Positions 13,250 to 25,231 of a stretch of DNA of 64,000 nt are shown piece after piece (the first letter of the stretch is position 1; the number at the start of each line of letters is the position of its first letter). Source of the DNA: Gordionus sp. m RMFG-2023 (taxonomy: Eukaryota > Nematomorpha > Gordioida > Chordodea > Parachordodidae); the NCBI RefSeq assembly GCF_954871325.1, contig NC_088778.1, positions 19,453,120 through 19,517,119 on the forward strand. Direction: 5' to 3'. The notes under the pieces were generated by a model that was not told the DNA's origin, made no database searches, and worked only from the letters and a program-made list of their open reading frames with translations. The translations under genes and the position numbers were made by a program.

Positions 13250-14290
13250 GTCTAAAAATAATGATTATGATAATTATCACTTATCTAGGGTACATCTTCA
13301 CTGAAGTTTTATTTAAACATGCTAGCAATATTTATTCTAACCCATTTTGAGTCAAAAAAATTCAAAAATAACGATTATGACAATTGTCACTTTTTAATGG
13401 TACATCTTCATGAAATTTTAATTTAGCATGTTTACAATCTATACTTTTACTCATTTACAACAAAAGAATTCAAAATAAACAACGATTATGACAATTGTAA
13501 CTTATCTATGATACATCTTCACTGAAATTTTATTTAAACATGTTAGCAATCTATATTTTTACCCATTTACGTTAAAAAAATTTACACTTATCTAGGGTAC
13601 ATCTTCACTGAAGTTTTATTTAAACATACTAGCAATACTTATTTTAACGCATTTTGGTCAAAAAAATTCAAAAAACTTTAAAAATAACGATTATATTGTC
13701 ACTTTTCAATGGTAGATCTTCGTGGAATTTTAATTTAGGATGTTTACAATCTATATTTTTTACATATTTGCAACAAAAAAATTTAAAAAACTTTATAAAC
13801 AAAGATTATGACAATTGTCACTTTTCAATGGTAGATGTTCATGAAATTTTAATTAAGCATGTTTACAATCTATATTTTTACCCATTTACGTTAAAAAAAT
13901 TTAAAAATAATGATTATGATAATTGTCACTTATCTAGGGTACATCTTCACTGAAGTTTTATTTAAACATACTAGCAATACTTATTTTAACGCATTTTGGT
14001 CAAAAAAATTCAAAAAACTTTAAAAATAACGATTATATTGTCACTTTTCAATGGTAGATCTTCATGGAATTTTAATTTAGCATGTTTACAATCTATATTT
14101 TTTACATATTTGCAACAAAAAATTTTAAAAAACTTTATAAACAAAGATTATGACAATTGTCAATTTTCAATGGTAGATCTTCATGAAATTTTAATTAAGC
14201 ATGTAAATGATATTTTTACCCTTTTGAGTCAAAAAATCTTAAAAATAACGAATATGACAATTGTCACATTAAAATATTATCCTTAAAAAG
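13250..14290. repeat. Satellite array, ~115-bp monomer with 342-bp higher-order unit
   Basis: About ten monomers of 100-120 bp carry the landmark GATTATGACAATTGTCAC followed by a TCTTCA.TGAA.TTTTA block. From about 13565 a group of three monomers repeats at a spacing of 342 bp, giving a higher-order unit. Many monomers contain the perfect 12-bp palindrome TGACAATTGTCA or a close variant. Two parallel open frames of about 95-100 codons (13654 and 13996) are by-products of the repeat and are not proposed as genes. Confidence 0.85.
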
Positions 14291-14689
14291 ATCATAAAAT
14301 AACATAAATAAGTTAAATATAAATATTTAAAAAAAAATTATTTAGAAAACCCACCTCTTTTAATATACTTAAGAAATAGATAATTTTCTGAAAATGATAA
14401 AAAACTGTAAAAGATTTCACCTAAAAATTGTATATTTATTTATAATAAATTTCACTAAAGAATTCCTCAAAAAAGATATATTTACAAAGAAGATTTAAAA
14501 TTTTTATCATAATATGTTTAAAAATCTTTTTGAACTTCAAGAATATTTTTTACTTAAAATCTTGGGCGTGAAAATCACTAATAAATTGTAACAAAAATAA
14601 TATTACAATAGTATCATATCATTTTTTATTAAAAAACAAATAATAAATAATATGTTGTTTTCTTTTAAATAAATGCATTCGCAATATAT

Positions 14690-14900
14690 TTATTGTTTCG
14701 CGACAATGACTTCGCGATAAAAAATTCGCTGTAAAGTGTTCGCGTAAAATGTTTTGCTAAAATGTATTCGCTCTAATAAATTCGCGGTTAAGGTTTCGCG
14801 AAATTGTCTTCGCTATAAATGTTTCACGGAGATAAACTCGCAGAATTGATTTCGCGATTTTACCTTCGCTATAAAAACTTTTCGCGATAAAAGTTTCACT
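14690..14900. repeat. Right TTCGCGA array
   Basis: About fourteen copies of TTCGCGA, TTCGCTA or close variants mirror the left array in inverted orientation and end at ATAAAAGTTTCACTGAATTGAC. Copy number and spacing are close to those of the left arm. Confidence 0.85.
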
Positions 14901-14916
14901 GAATTGACCTGATATG

Positions 14917-15356
14917 GACAAATACAAATATCTTTCTTTATTTTTTTATTATTGTGGTTTTAAGTTAATTGATCATGGAAGATACTTTAAAGAACCTACC
15001 TAATAATATGGTTATATGATATGTAAAAGATTTGGAGACTCTTCCAGACAATCTATAAAAACACCATTCTTAATAAGAAATACTTTGTGGAACTGATATC
15101 CATAGATTCTATATAATAACTTAAAAAAATATACATTTTTCAGTATTAACGTCGCTAATTTTGATAAAATAGGATAAAACAGATAGATCGATTTTTTTCC
15201 TTTAATCGGATCACAAAATAAATATATTGTGGATTTCACTTTATAATTCAAATTACAATTAGAAATTATGTCTTTTTTTAGAAATCGTAATAAATGAAAA
15301 ATATTTTTTATTTTTAAAGGTATTTCAATTTGATATTTAAAATACGTATTCACGAT
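14917..15356. other. A+T-rich DNA with an open minus-strand frame
   Basis: The minus strand is open for about 113 codons from about 15353 to 15012, with no ATG at its start and an upstream stop. The translation is rich in Ile, Leu, Phe, Lys and Tyr and has no motif I recognise. It ends against the piggyBac-like terminus at 15397, so it may be a fragment inside such an element. It could also be a chance frame. Confidence 0.25.
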
Positions 15357-15401
15357 AGGCCCAATCCTGCCTATGTGTCATAAAATGCAGTAAAGGGTTA
15401 A
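15357..15401 (-). mobile_element. Possible piggyBac-like terminus
   Basis: Read on the minus strand, the sequence is TTAA followed by CCCTTTACTGCATTTTATG, then GACACATAGGCAGG. A TTAA target site followed directly by CCC is the hallmark of piggyBac ends. No second end in the right orientation and no transposase motifs were recognised, so this rests on one terminus and a partial match at 4841-4854. Confidence 0.3.
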
Positions 15402-18086
15402 ATATAAAAATATTCATTTTTTTTTAAATTATGTTCTATTGCTGCAATATATTTGCATACCACTATTTAGAAAGATTATACATTAAAAGGTAAAGAAAGA
15501 AGGCAAGTTTGTGATTTCACTGGGCAAAAAAAATACTAGCACCTTAAGATATGATCATATACTTTTAAACATTTATGGAAAGTTATAAACTTTATATCAG
15601 AGATATAAATATTATCAAAAATTGTTTTGCTGTTAAATTTTTAAAAAAAATGGTGGCATAAATATACATCAAATTTTAAGGTAGTTATTAATGGGAGGGG
15701 GGGGGGGGTTATAGGACTCACTGAAATATAAGCAAAAATTATTCTAAAATACAAGAATTTTTATATAAAAATATAATATAAAGAACATTATCTATTATTT
15801 TATTAAAATAAATTAGTTTATAAAACAAATAAAACATTTACTATTAGGTTTTTGCACTTGGATAATTGATGGAGATCTCTCAAACATAAATCCATCATTG
15901 TAAGAAGATTCAATTAAATTATTAGTGCCATTATTTGATTGATATTTTATTTCATGAGATAGATTACGATAAAAGTTCGCCGTTTTATTGCTAATTCCAA
16001 AATCCCAGTCATCTCAATTTAAAAATTTTTTAGAATATATATTCATAAAAAACATTTCTAATTCCTAATAAATCGCATATTAAATGAGCATCTTCAAATC
16101 AAATGTTAAGTAACATAAAAAATTTGGTTCCACGTAAATTAGGCCCGTATCTAATATAGTTGCAATATTCATTAAATAGAAATCATGTTGAGAGTTGGTT
16201 TAATTAATTAATTTTGCATTTTTTTTAACAAATATCTCAATTTTATATACTAATTGCATAATGTCAATAAGAAATGTAACATTATCAAAAAAAATTATAC
16301 CCTGATTTCTTTGGTGGACCAATTTACCATGTTATAAGGTATAATGATCCAAAAATATTCAAATTATTTTTAGAATTATTGATAAGGGGTCAAAAAAGAA
16401 AATAGTGATGATGCTATCAATATAAAGCATTTTTCTCTATTAATAAACAATATCTCATTAATTTAATATGGTTATACCAAAAATTCAATGGGTAAATTCT
16501 ACAGGCCAGGACTAAAGACCGTACCAGGAAGTATATTATTATTAAATACCCGGACCCGGCCAAAAAATATTTTATTGCAACTATGTTAGATACGCACCGA
16601 ATCGAAGTGATACTAAAAATATTATCTATGTAATTTAGAAGGGCAAATAAATTTTCTATAAAAAATTGTGAAACACTCAAAAGTTTATTAATTGATTTGT
16701 TGTATATTATTTATGCTTACAAAATAAAAGAATTGTATTGCACATATAAAACTATATATAAGATATAAATCTTATCCTCTAATTGGCTTGTTAATTTGAT
16801 TAGTCTAAAATAGGCCCAGTCCGAGGCCAATTAATGTTATATTTTCTTATATAAATAGAATAAAATAAATAAAGTTTATTAAATTTTCAACGTTATTGAT
16901 GAATATTTAAATTCAATGGCTTAACTGTAGGAGGAGTGTCTGGGTTTTTTTATAAAAAATACTTTATTGTAATAAATAAAAAAATATTTATTAATTAAGA
17001 TGCAATCTAATATCGCAAGGATTTAACAAAAAAATATATAAATTCATTTAATATATTACACTATTAATAATGTGAGTTTATTGCGGTAAATTCCGAAGAA
17101 AAAGTATTTAAATATCGCAAGAAATATATATTGCAATCTCGTTATATATATATATTTAATAGGGCCAGGCATTGCGTAGAATTTCTTTTTAATTAATCTT
17201 TTCAATGTGGAATATCTCATTTGTACATGAGGTGATAGGTAGGGTATCATAATTAACAAATTTTTAACATGTACACTTATAGGATGCTCAAAGTTTTTCA
17301 ACGCCTTAATTGAATTTTGAGAACTACATTTATTATATTTATAAGAATTATGAGCGTATATAAATAATATTAAGAGTGGCTAAAAGAGTTAACTAAATAA
17401 ATCATTTTTAAAAAAAAGTGTGGGATAGGTTATCTAGAGGAGAAGTGGAGCTCAGGAAATTAGATTGATAGATTTCTAAAGAGATTCTATGTCGTAAGTA
17501 AAACCCCTCGTTTAAATCTCTGATGCCAAGTTATTTTTTCCAAGGCTTTTAATTGGAAGATCTAGTATCAGATTCCCAAGGTGTTAGTAACTGTAGGTAA
17601 AAAAATTACATTTTGAAAGTCGGATTATATGTTTTTTAAGGTTTGGGAGTGAGCCATGGCAAAGTTTAAATTATTTGATTTAGCTCAGAAATCAAAAGAA
17701 GTTTAGTCCCTAGGTGAATGACCAAGGTATTAAGGTATACCATTTTGTCTTAAACTATAGTTAAAACAACTGGTTCAAGGATGTATGTATTTTATCCTTT
17801 GTGAAATCTTGTAATAAAATAGGAGGGTTGGAACCCACGAGAATAATTGCAATGTAGTGGGTGCTGGTCTCCATAATCAATTGATTGTGTTACTCAGTTA
17901 TAACTTAATTATTTTTTCTCTCTGGATTCTGGTAATAAAGTTTTAATTATTTAAGATGGCAACAAATTTTGTGTTAGGAACGACCGAGGTAAAATGATGA
18001 CAAAGTAACAAGGTTAACGCGAATAACTTCTTAACCCTTTGGCATAAAGTCATTAAATTTGGTGAGAAAATGTATTTTTATTTGTG
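15402..18086. other. A+T-rich DNA, no supported gene
   Basis: No gene could be supported. A run of about ten G at 15697-15707 is isolated. A short CCCGGACCCGG segment near 16548 looks like hAT subterminal text. The 17440-17960 stretch is less A+T-rich and contains GTGGAGCTCAGG and, about 80 bp on, CGTTTAAATCTC, weakly like the A and B boxes of a tRNA-derived repeat, but the fit is poor. Confidence 0.35.
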
Positions 18087-19100
18087 ATGTAAACGTTACT
18101 TCAAAAAAGTAACATGTACTCGTTATTTCTGGAAAAAGGAACGCGCGTTACTGGCTATTCAAAAAAGTAAAGGGTTACTTGTTACTTAAAAATTAAACAT
18201 TATATACAAATTTTTTTTTATAAAATCCAAAAAAATATATATAATATCTTTCTATAATATTATAGATATATATAATTATAAATAAAATAATACAAAAATA
18301 ATATATTATAAGATAATATATTTTTGTAAAAATTTTTTATTTACTTTTTTTAAAATTTTGATCAGATAAACATGAGAGCTAGTGATAAACACAACTTTCG
18401 ATTTGTTGCTTTGTTAAACACACGTTCAACTGGCGCAAAGGATGGGAGGGTTGTATTATATTGGATGAAACATAAATTTTAATTGGGGGAATTTATTAAT
18501 TAAAGAATATTCTTTATTTAGAAAAAAGTTTAATTCATCGTTAAAGGAATCTTCAATAGTTCCTCAACCAATTTTTTAAAATCTTTAAAAATAATCTGTA
18601 TGTGTGTTGCTTTTTAAGAATCAAGGTTTCCTTTTCTTTGTCAAGATCTTTTCTCAAACAGGAAATAAGCTTTCTTCCTCCGTTTAAATCTAGTTTTACG
18701 AGGGCCAATCTGATTTAAATAGCGGGTGAATTATTGCTGATATTCAATAGAAATAAAATATTATCAAAATATAAATTGTGAACAATACTTCAACTGCATA
18801 CCTTTTATCTTTGTCTTGCAGAATTGCATTAATAAGTGGCTTACAAAATGTTTTTATAATATAATTGTTATCGTGTGAGTGAGATTACCAAATGCATTTT
18901 TCCTTCTCTCTCTAAAATCGAAAGAGCTGTAGGAACATAGCCATATAATATTCTTCTATGAGAGACTTGTCATTAACGGAAAAACCTCTATAATTTTGAT
19001 TTATCACAAAATTCGTTAATAAGACTAAAGTTATAGAAAGAGTTCCATTCAAAATTCCTAAAGTATTATAGGAAGAGAGCTACACTTTTTTTTATTTTGT
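18087..19100 (-). mobile_element. hAT remnant, GTAACG-tail family
   Basis: It begins GATGTAAACGTTACTTCAAA, the same terminus as the elements at 20302 and (inverted) 35543, followed by the GTTACTCGTTA-type subterminal repeats of this family. From about 18360 to 19080 it matches blocks of the 20302-25584 element and, inverted, the transposase region of 32248-35543. The minus-strand coding sense is degraded and the 5' half of the element is missing. Confidence 0.65.
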
Positions 19101-20301
19101 AGATGAGGGATTTGACTACATGTAAATATATAATTTGTTTTGTTTATTTCAAAATATTATGAAAAAAATTAAAAATATCAATCGTTTTACTCCGGTCAAA
19201 GAATTTTTTTAAATAATATTCATAAGTCCTAGGTTTTTAAAGAGTCAATTTCAATTTATCAGCTGTTTTTGGAAGAATCAAATAAATTTTGAAATATTTT
19301 GGTTGTATATCTAACCTATTAAAATAATTCAAGTTAAAAAATATTCAGATTTAATGTTTGAAGATAGCGGACAATAAGAAATCCCAAACAAATTAAAGCG
19401 TATAAGTTTTAAAAAAATTAAATGAAAAAAAAATGTGTATCATTATTATAAAATGTCTTTTGATCAATTATTAATTAACCCCTATATTTAAAAACATTAA
19501 ATATGCATCAATAAAATTTTTGTGGATTAGAAGGTGTCCTGACCTGAACATAATCACACCCCATAATTAAGCCACTGTTAAATTTAACGCACATCCTTAA
19601 AATAGAGAATAAAATAAATATATGGAGTTTGAAATATCTTCCCTGCAAGCTTTTTTTAAATTAAGGCCCCAGGTCGCAATTAACATTTATTTTTAAAAAA
19701 AATTGCCATCCGACTGAGGGGCTCAGACTAAAAAATTTAGATTTTGCAAGTCTCCAAATTTGAATCCCGTGTAAACCGAGCAACTCGCTTATTTCAGAAA
19801 AATTTGGTGGTCCTGAACCTTTTTGATAATGATCAATATGTTCACTTAAGGCTATATTTGATTGAAGAGGTATATACCATACGAAATATAAAATAAAATT
19901 GATGCCAATTAATTAAAATTTTCGTCTATGTATAGATTTGTTACTGTGCGCAATGATCCAACCATGTTAAATCACCCACATCTCAACCCACCTTTTTCAA
20001 TTCCGATAAAAATAGATTATACATGTTATAGATAAACAAAATTTTAACTCACTAGCTTTTTATATTATCTGAGATAAAAAATAAGTAATTTTACCTATTA
20101 ATTAGTTAGATATTTATAACTAAGTCGGTGATTGAGGAAAAAATTGGGTTCATAATTTTCTTTTAATTTTAAATTGCAAGCTGTTTTTTTCGAGTTTTGA
20201 ATTTTTTTATCACTACAACAATATTAATATTTTGTTGCAAATATATTTTCAGAATTATTTAAATAAAATTTCAAAATAAAATAAATTTGACAATATAAAT
20301 A
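19101..20301. other. A+T-rich spacer with small transposon-like scraps
   Basis: No gene was seen. Near 19535-19560 a plus-strand frame reads CPDLNIITP, reminiscent of the SPDLNPIE motif of Tc1/mariner transposases, but it is too short to be sure. The tRNA-like patch at 19703-19785 is listed separately. Confidence 0.3.
19703..19785 (+). repeat. tRNA-Leu-like patch, possible SINE head or pseudogene
   Basis: The text GGGGCTCAGACTAAAAAATT, then TTTAGATTTTGCAAGTCTCC and AATTTGAATCCCG, follows the order of a D-arm, a long anticodon stem and a B-box-like T-arm (GTTCGAATCC type) of a class II tRNA such as Leu. The acceptor ends do not pair convincingly and the D-arm is poor. A working tRNA gene is unlikely, and a decayed tRNA-derived repeat is the best reading. 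Confidence 0.3.
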
Positions 20302-20906
20302 AAGCTGTAAACGTTACTTCAAAAAAGAAACGTGTTACTCGTTACGTCAAAAAAAGGAACGCGTTCGCGCAATACTGGCTATTCAGAAAATAACGCGTTA
20401 CTTGAAAAATTAATTATATACAAATATTCCCTATATTTAATATAAATAAAATTTATAAAAATAATATATTATAAGATGAGATCTTTTTATACATAATTTT
20501 TCCTTTAATATATTATAAGATATTTTTACAATAATTTTTTTTTATTTTCAACAATTGATTTTTAAAATTTCGAACAGATAAACAAGAGAGTGAGTATTAA
20601 ACACAAGTTCAACTAGGGTAGAGGATGGGAGGGATTTATAATCAATAAATAAAAATTTTAATTGGTGGGATTTATTAAAAATTAAAGAATAATCCTTATT
20701 TTGAAAAAAGCTTAATAGATAATTTTCAAAAGAATCCGAATTCAGATCCTCATCAAAATATTTTTTATATTTATCTGAAAATAATCTGATGTGTGTTGTT
20801 TTTTTACTTTATCTTTGTCAAGATATTTTCTTAAGCTGGAAAATAAGTTCAAGCTCCATGGCTAATCTAATTTAAGTAGCGTGTGAATTATTGCTGATAA
20901 TATTTT

Positions 20907-22379
20907 TAGTGTTGTTAAAGTAACTAGTTACATTTTTGCTAAAAAATAAATGTGACTAGTTATATTTTTTGAAATGGAACTGCCAAAAGTAACTAGTTAC
21001 TTCTAAAAATATGTATGTATAAATCTAAATAATATATTCAAATAATTAATTTTATTTTTAATATGTAAATTGATCATTTATTAAAAGAATATTAAAATTA
21101 TAATTAATATACTATAACTTTAGAAAAATATATAATTAAAAGAAGAAAAATAAAATAATATATTTAGGTTTGGTCGGCGCGGCTTAATGACCCATGTATA
21201 GATTTAGAGTTGGATCGACAAATTTATTAATATTCTTTGTCTTAGGTAGAAGCATATGTAATTAAATGTAACCTTTGCCCTATTGTGAATAATTTTAGGG
21301 CTTGGGGTCCAAATGATCCACAGGTGTCTGATACTACCCGAACAAACAAAAGATTATTAAGGTGGCTATATTTATTTTTTGTATTTTCAGTTTAGTGATG
21401 GAGTTAACAGTAAAAGATCTGGCAAAACGATCTACACATGTATAATCCCAAGCGAGGGGTAAACCTTGGTTCCAAGGGATTAGCTTTGTGCTAAATTAAT
21501 TTTAAATTAAATTTAAAATTTGGTTTATATGTCTGATTGTGTCCGCAAAGCATATGTCGAAATAGATTTTCTTTTCTTAAATTGTTACATTGCTGTTTTT
21601 TAAAATTTTGTAACCAAATTCAAGTAATAAACATATTTTTTAATATTATATTTCCTTACAAATTTAGCACAATATTTTTGATATTCTCAAGTTGCTGGCA
21701 ATATTTATACTCTGGAATTTCATAAGTTATAAATGTATTTTTTTTTTAATTTTACTAAATTAGAGCATAAAACTTAGTATAAGGAAAGACAAAGATTTAG
21801 ATTATTTGGAATTAAATAATTTTTGCATAAAATGCTAAATTGGTCATCATTACTTACTAAAAAGACAAAGACTATGAAAGAAAAACAAAATATTATAATG
21901 CAGATATCAAATATCTTTCCTTCAACAAACGATTAATCAAATAACCTTCATTCTATAGGCTAATTTAATTTTTTTGAAAATTGGGGAATTATCTAGTTTG
22001 TCATGTTCCTCTTGTTCAGGATTTTTTTGCCTTCAAAAAAAATAAGTAAATTCTAAGATCTAAAGTGTTTTCCAAATTATACAATAGGATGCATGCATAC
22101 ATAATTAAATAAAAAATAAAAAACTCCAATATTATACAATTCTATTTGAATTAACATTAAAAAATATATATTTGCAATAAGTTTAAAATAATTTGCAACA
22201 ACTGTATATATAAATATTATATTTGCAAATAAATGAGTGAAAAAATCATTAATTCTTAATACATAACCTGAAACCCATTTTTAGAATTAATAGACCATTT
22301 TAAAATTTATCAAAACCAAAAAGTAACTTATAATGTAACTGTAATTAGTTATGTTTCAAAAGTAACTTTAACAACACTA
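20907..22379. mobile_element. Non-autonomous hAT, TAGTGTTGTTAAAG ends
   Basis: The 1473-bp element starts TAGTGTTGTTAAAGTAACTA and ends AGTAACTTTAACAACACTA, with about 17 bp of inverted termini and several CTAGTTA subterminal copies. Comparison with the related sequence at 34800-34860 shows it sits in the host element at GCTGATA(A/G)TATTT. No transposase was recognised. A patch at about 21165-21360 is richer in G+C but unidentified. It is a member of the same end family as the MITE at 50394. Confidence 0.7.
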
Positions 22380-22628
22380 GTAGTATTTATTAATCTTTAT
22401 AGATATGTTTTAACCTATTGAAAATAAATACAATTAAAATATAAATTGTAAACAATATTTCAGCGGTATACCTTTTTATTGCAGGATTGCTTAATAAGTG
22501 GTTTATAAAATTTGAAATCATTTATTTAAGTATTAATATTATATCATGGGAGTGAGATATCCCAAATGTTCTAAGATCGAAAGAGCCATAGTAACAGGTT
22601 TCATAATATATAAAATCATTATGTACAT

Positions 22629-24697
22629 TAGTGATCTGCATCGGTATAATTTTTCAAGCCCAGTCCGGCCCGAAATTTTTTTATAAAGTTTTGCCCGGTC
22701 CGGCCGGAATTTAAAATATATAAATTAATTTTTATAATTAATCAAAATAAACGATATATATTATTTGGCGCCTACTTTCTATAAATAAAATCACATATTT
22801 TTATTTTACATAAAAAATTGTATAAAAACATAACAAATAAATCTAGTAGCTATAACCTCAAAAAACATCTAAAGGTTATTGTCATTTTTATATTCTAATG
22901 GTATATTTTTTGTAAGAATGTACATGTCAACAGTTTTAATAGAAAAACATCATAAATTTTGGTATAGGGGAGACTACATCCAAAAAGACCAATTCAATTC
23001 TCTAAATTAATGATATTGCACATGCCAATATTTCTCAGAAACTGGTTGAAGTCATTGTGATTTAATAATTGATAGTTCAGCCAATGTCATTGGCTGATAA
23101 TCCATCTTTTACCATGATGATTAAAACTATCCCCTCATACAACAATTTTTTGTCAGACACTAATGATCAAGATAGTAGTCAGAGATGCTTAGTTAGAATC
23201 ACAAAAATGACTTCAACTGATAATTTTTTTGAAATAAAGGATACTAATAATAAAATCCCCTAGACGCATTTATTCTCAAAATACTGAAATGAGTAATTTT
23301 GATAATTTTTCTTATATTAAAAATATGTATATAATATACACTACCTTGCCCTCAAGTGCTAGTGTTGAGAGATTATTTAGTAAGGCGAAACTTATACTTT
23401 CAGATCGTCTCTCTAGATTGGGGATGATAATAGAAATGATTTTATTATTAAAATGCAATAAAATAAATATTACCATAAATTTTTATGTATTATATACTAC
23501 AAAATTACATTATACAGGGTTTCCCATTCAAAAAAAAAAGTCTCAATCAAAAAAGGAAAAGTTTCAATCATAAAAGGAAAAGGTCCATTCAAAAAAAGGA
23601 AAAGGTTCAAGCATAAAAGGAAAATTCTCAAAAAGAAAGGAAAAGGTTCAATCAAAAGAGGAAATGTGTCAAACAAAAAAGGAAAAGGTTCAATCAAAAA
23701 AGGAAAAGTGTAAAACAAAAAAGGAAAAGTGTCAATTGAAAAAGGAAAATTCCCAAAAGGAAAAGAAAAGTGTCAATCAAAAAAGGAAAATTCTCATTCA
23801 AAAAAGGAAAATAGTAATTTTTTTTAAAAAAATTATAAATTTTTCTTAAATTTTTATTTATTTTTGTCATTCCTTCTTATTTTATTTCTAACCTTTTGCG
23901 ATTTCTTTACTTTATTTGTATCTTTTCTCAATTTATTTTTCTTACTATATCTTTTCTCAATTTTATGGAAAAGTGCCAATCGAAAAAGGAAAATTCTCAA
24001 AAGGAAAGGAAAAGTGTCAATCAAAAAAGGAAAATTCTCATTCAAAAAAGGAAAATCATAATTTTTTTAAATTTTTATTTATTTTTGTTTTTCCTTCTTA
24101 ATTTATATCTAAATTTTTGCGATTTCTTTACGTTTTTTTTCTTACTGATCTTTTCTCAATTTATTTCTAACTTTTTGCGATTTTCTTTACTTTTATTTTT
24201 CTTATTATATCTTTTCTTAATTTATTTTTCTTCTCATTTTTGATAATTATTTTTTAAAATTATATTTAATGTTTTTGGCAGACAATATAATTACAATTGC
24301 TAAATTAAATTAATCGTTTGGTTATAATGTACCTTTTTAAAATTAAATAAGTTTAAACTGTAATACCAAACGATATGTAAATTAATAAAATATAATCCTT
24401 TTTAAATTCTTATTTTTAAAATTATCAAAAATGAGAAAAAAAAATTGAGAAATGCTCAAAAAAATAAAGATTAAAAATGACTTAAAGAGATTGAAAAGGT
24501 TAGAAATGTATGTAAAAGATTACAATGAAAAAATCATAAAAAGAATATTGTATGTATAAAAATAAAACAGATTTATTCCTAATTTTTTTTATAAAAAGTA
24601 GCGAAGGCTTTTAAAAAATAGTAGCTAATAACGTGCTACTTTTTTTTGACAAATAGAGATAGAGGTAGTGCGTTACTTTTAAAGTAAGGTTTAACAA
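22629..24697 (+). mobile_element. Chimeric hAT insertion (two families) with transposase C-terminus
   Basis: The left border is TAGTGATCTGCATCGG with CCGGCCCGAA text, the family also seen at 12964. The right border (24600-24697) instead has GTAGC-rich text ending TTTAACAACTCGG, the 3' end of the 36450-38662 family. Between them, plus-strand frames at 23069-23263 and 23289-23460 encode the latter family's C-terminus, including LPSSASVERLFSKAKLILS. The best reading is a 36450-type element whose 5' part was replaced by, or lost beside, another hAT end. It lies inside the hAT at 20302-25584. Confidence 0.6.
23518..24058. repeat. AAAGGAAAA minisatellite
   Basis: About twenty irregular units of 17-22 bp, of the type AAAAAAGGAAAAGTGTCAATC, run from 23518 to 23815 and again from 23965 to 24058. 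The blocks are separated by a T-rich spacer (TTTTGCGATTTCTTTA) that is itself repeated after the second block (24062-24240). The array-plus-spacer has therefore been duplicated. Open frames on both strands here are simple-repeat artefacts. Confidence 0.85.
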
Positions 24698-24940
24698 CTC
24701 GGGATATATATGAACGACTTGTCATTATCTGAAAATCTCTGCAATTCGGATTTATTACAAGATTCGACAAATTAGTTATTCAACTTAATAAGACACTAAT
24801 TTCACGGAGTTATAAAAAGAGTTCGATCTAGTTGTAACCGGTTAAATAAGATATCTTCCCATTTTTTCTTTAAAAATGGCTGACACAGTTTCTAGACGTT
24901 TATTCCACAATTGAGGAAATATTTGAGTTGGAACACAATA

Positions 24941-25231
24941 CAAGTGTAGACTTTGTATCCTTAATTTTTTATTAGTGTAAAAAAAGTGCACATTGGAGCC
25001 AGGGTAGTTAATCTGAAGAAATATGTATAATTGACATAAATATCCTTTATAAAATAAATTATACTATTAGAGAATAAGAATATAAACAAGTGTAGACTTT
25101 GTATCCTTAATTTTTTATTAGTGTAAAAAAAGTGCACATTGGAGCCAGGGTAGTTAATCTGAAGAAATATGTATAATTGACATAATATCCTTTATAAAAT
25201 AAATTATACTATTAGAGAATAAGAATATAAA
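24941..25231. repeat. 146-bp tandem duplication
   Basis: Copies at 24941-25086 and 25087-25231 are identical apart from about a one-base length difference. They span the zinc-finger-like N-terminal region of the hAT on the minus strand. Such close identity means the duplication is recent, although the element around it is old. Confidence 0.95.

Larger units (their letters stand above)
12573..14916. mobile_element. Unclassified DNA element with mirrored TCGCGAA end arrays
   Basis: A 2344-bp unit is flanked by an exact 9-bp direct repeat GACAAATAC (12564-12572 and 14917-14925). The ends share GTCAATTCAG in inverted orientation (12581-12590; 14899-14908), followed by AAACTTTTATCGCGAA-type text. 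Each end then carries about fourteen copies of TCGCGAA or TAGCGAA over about 210 bp, direct on the left and inverted (TTCGCGA) on the right. No transposase was recognised. The interior holds a hAT end (12964-13180) and a satellite array (13250-14290). A 9-bp duplication fits Mutator-like elements, and end arrays could be transposase-binding sites, but the family is not established. Confidence 0.7.

Noticed and set aside
13654-14286. Two similar ORFs of 96-99 codons
   Set aside because: They are produced by the 342-bp satellite repeat. Translation repeats with the DNA and there is no independent sign of coding.
15697-15707. Run of about ten G
   Set aside because: Isolated homopolymer with no flanking structure. 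It could be a sequencing artefact.
17440-17530. Possible tRNA-derived SINE promoter boxes
   Set aside because: Both boxes depart too far from consensus and no tRNA fold could be drawn.
23497-24243. Several overlapping ORFs on both strands rich in Lys/Gln or Phe/Leu
   Set aside because: Translations of the AAAGGAAAA minisatellite and its T-rich spacer.
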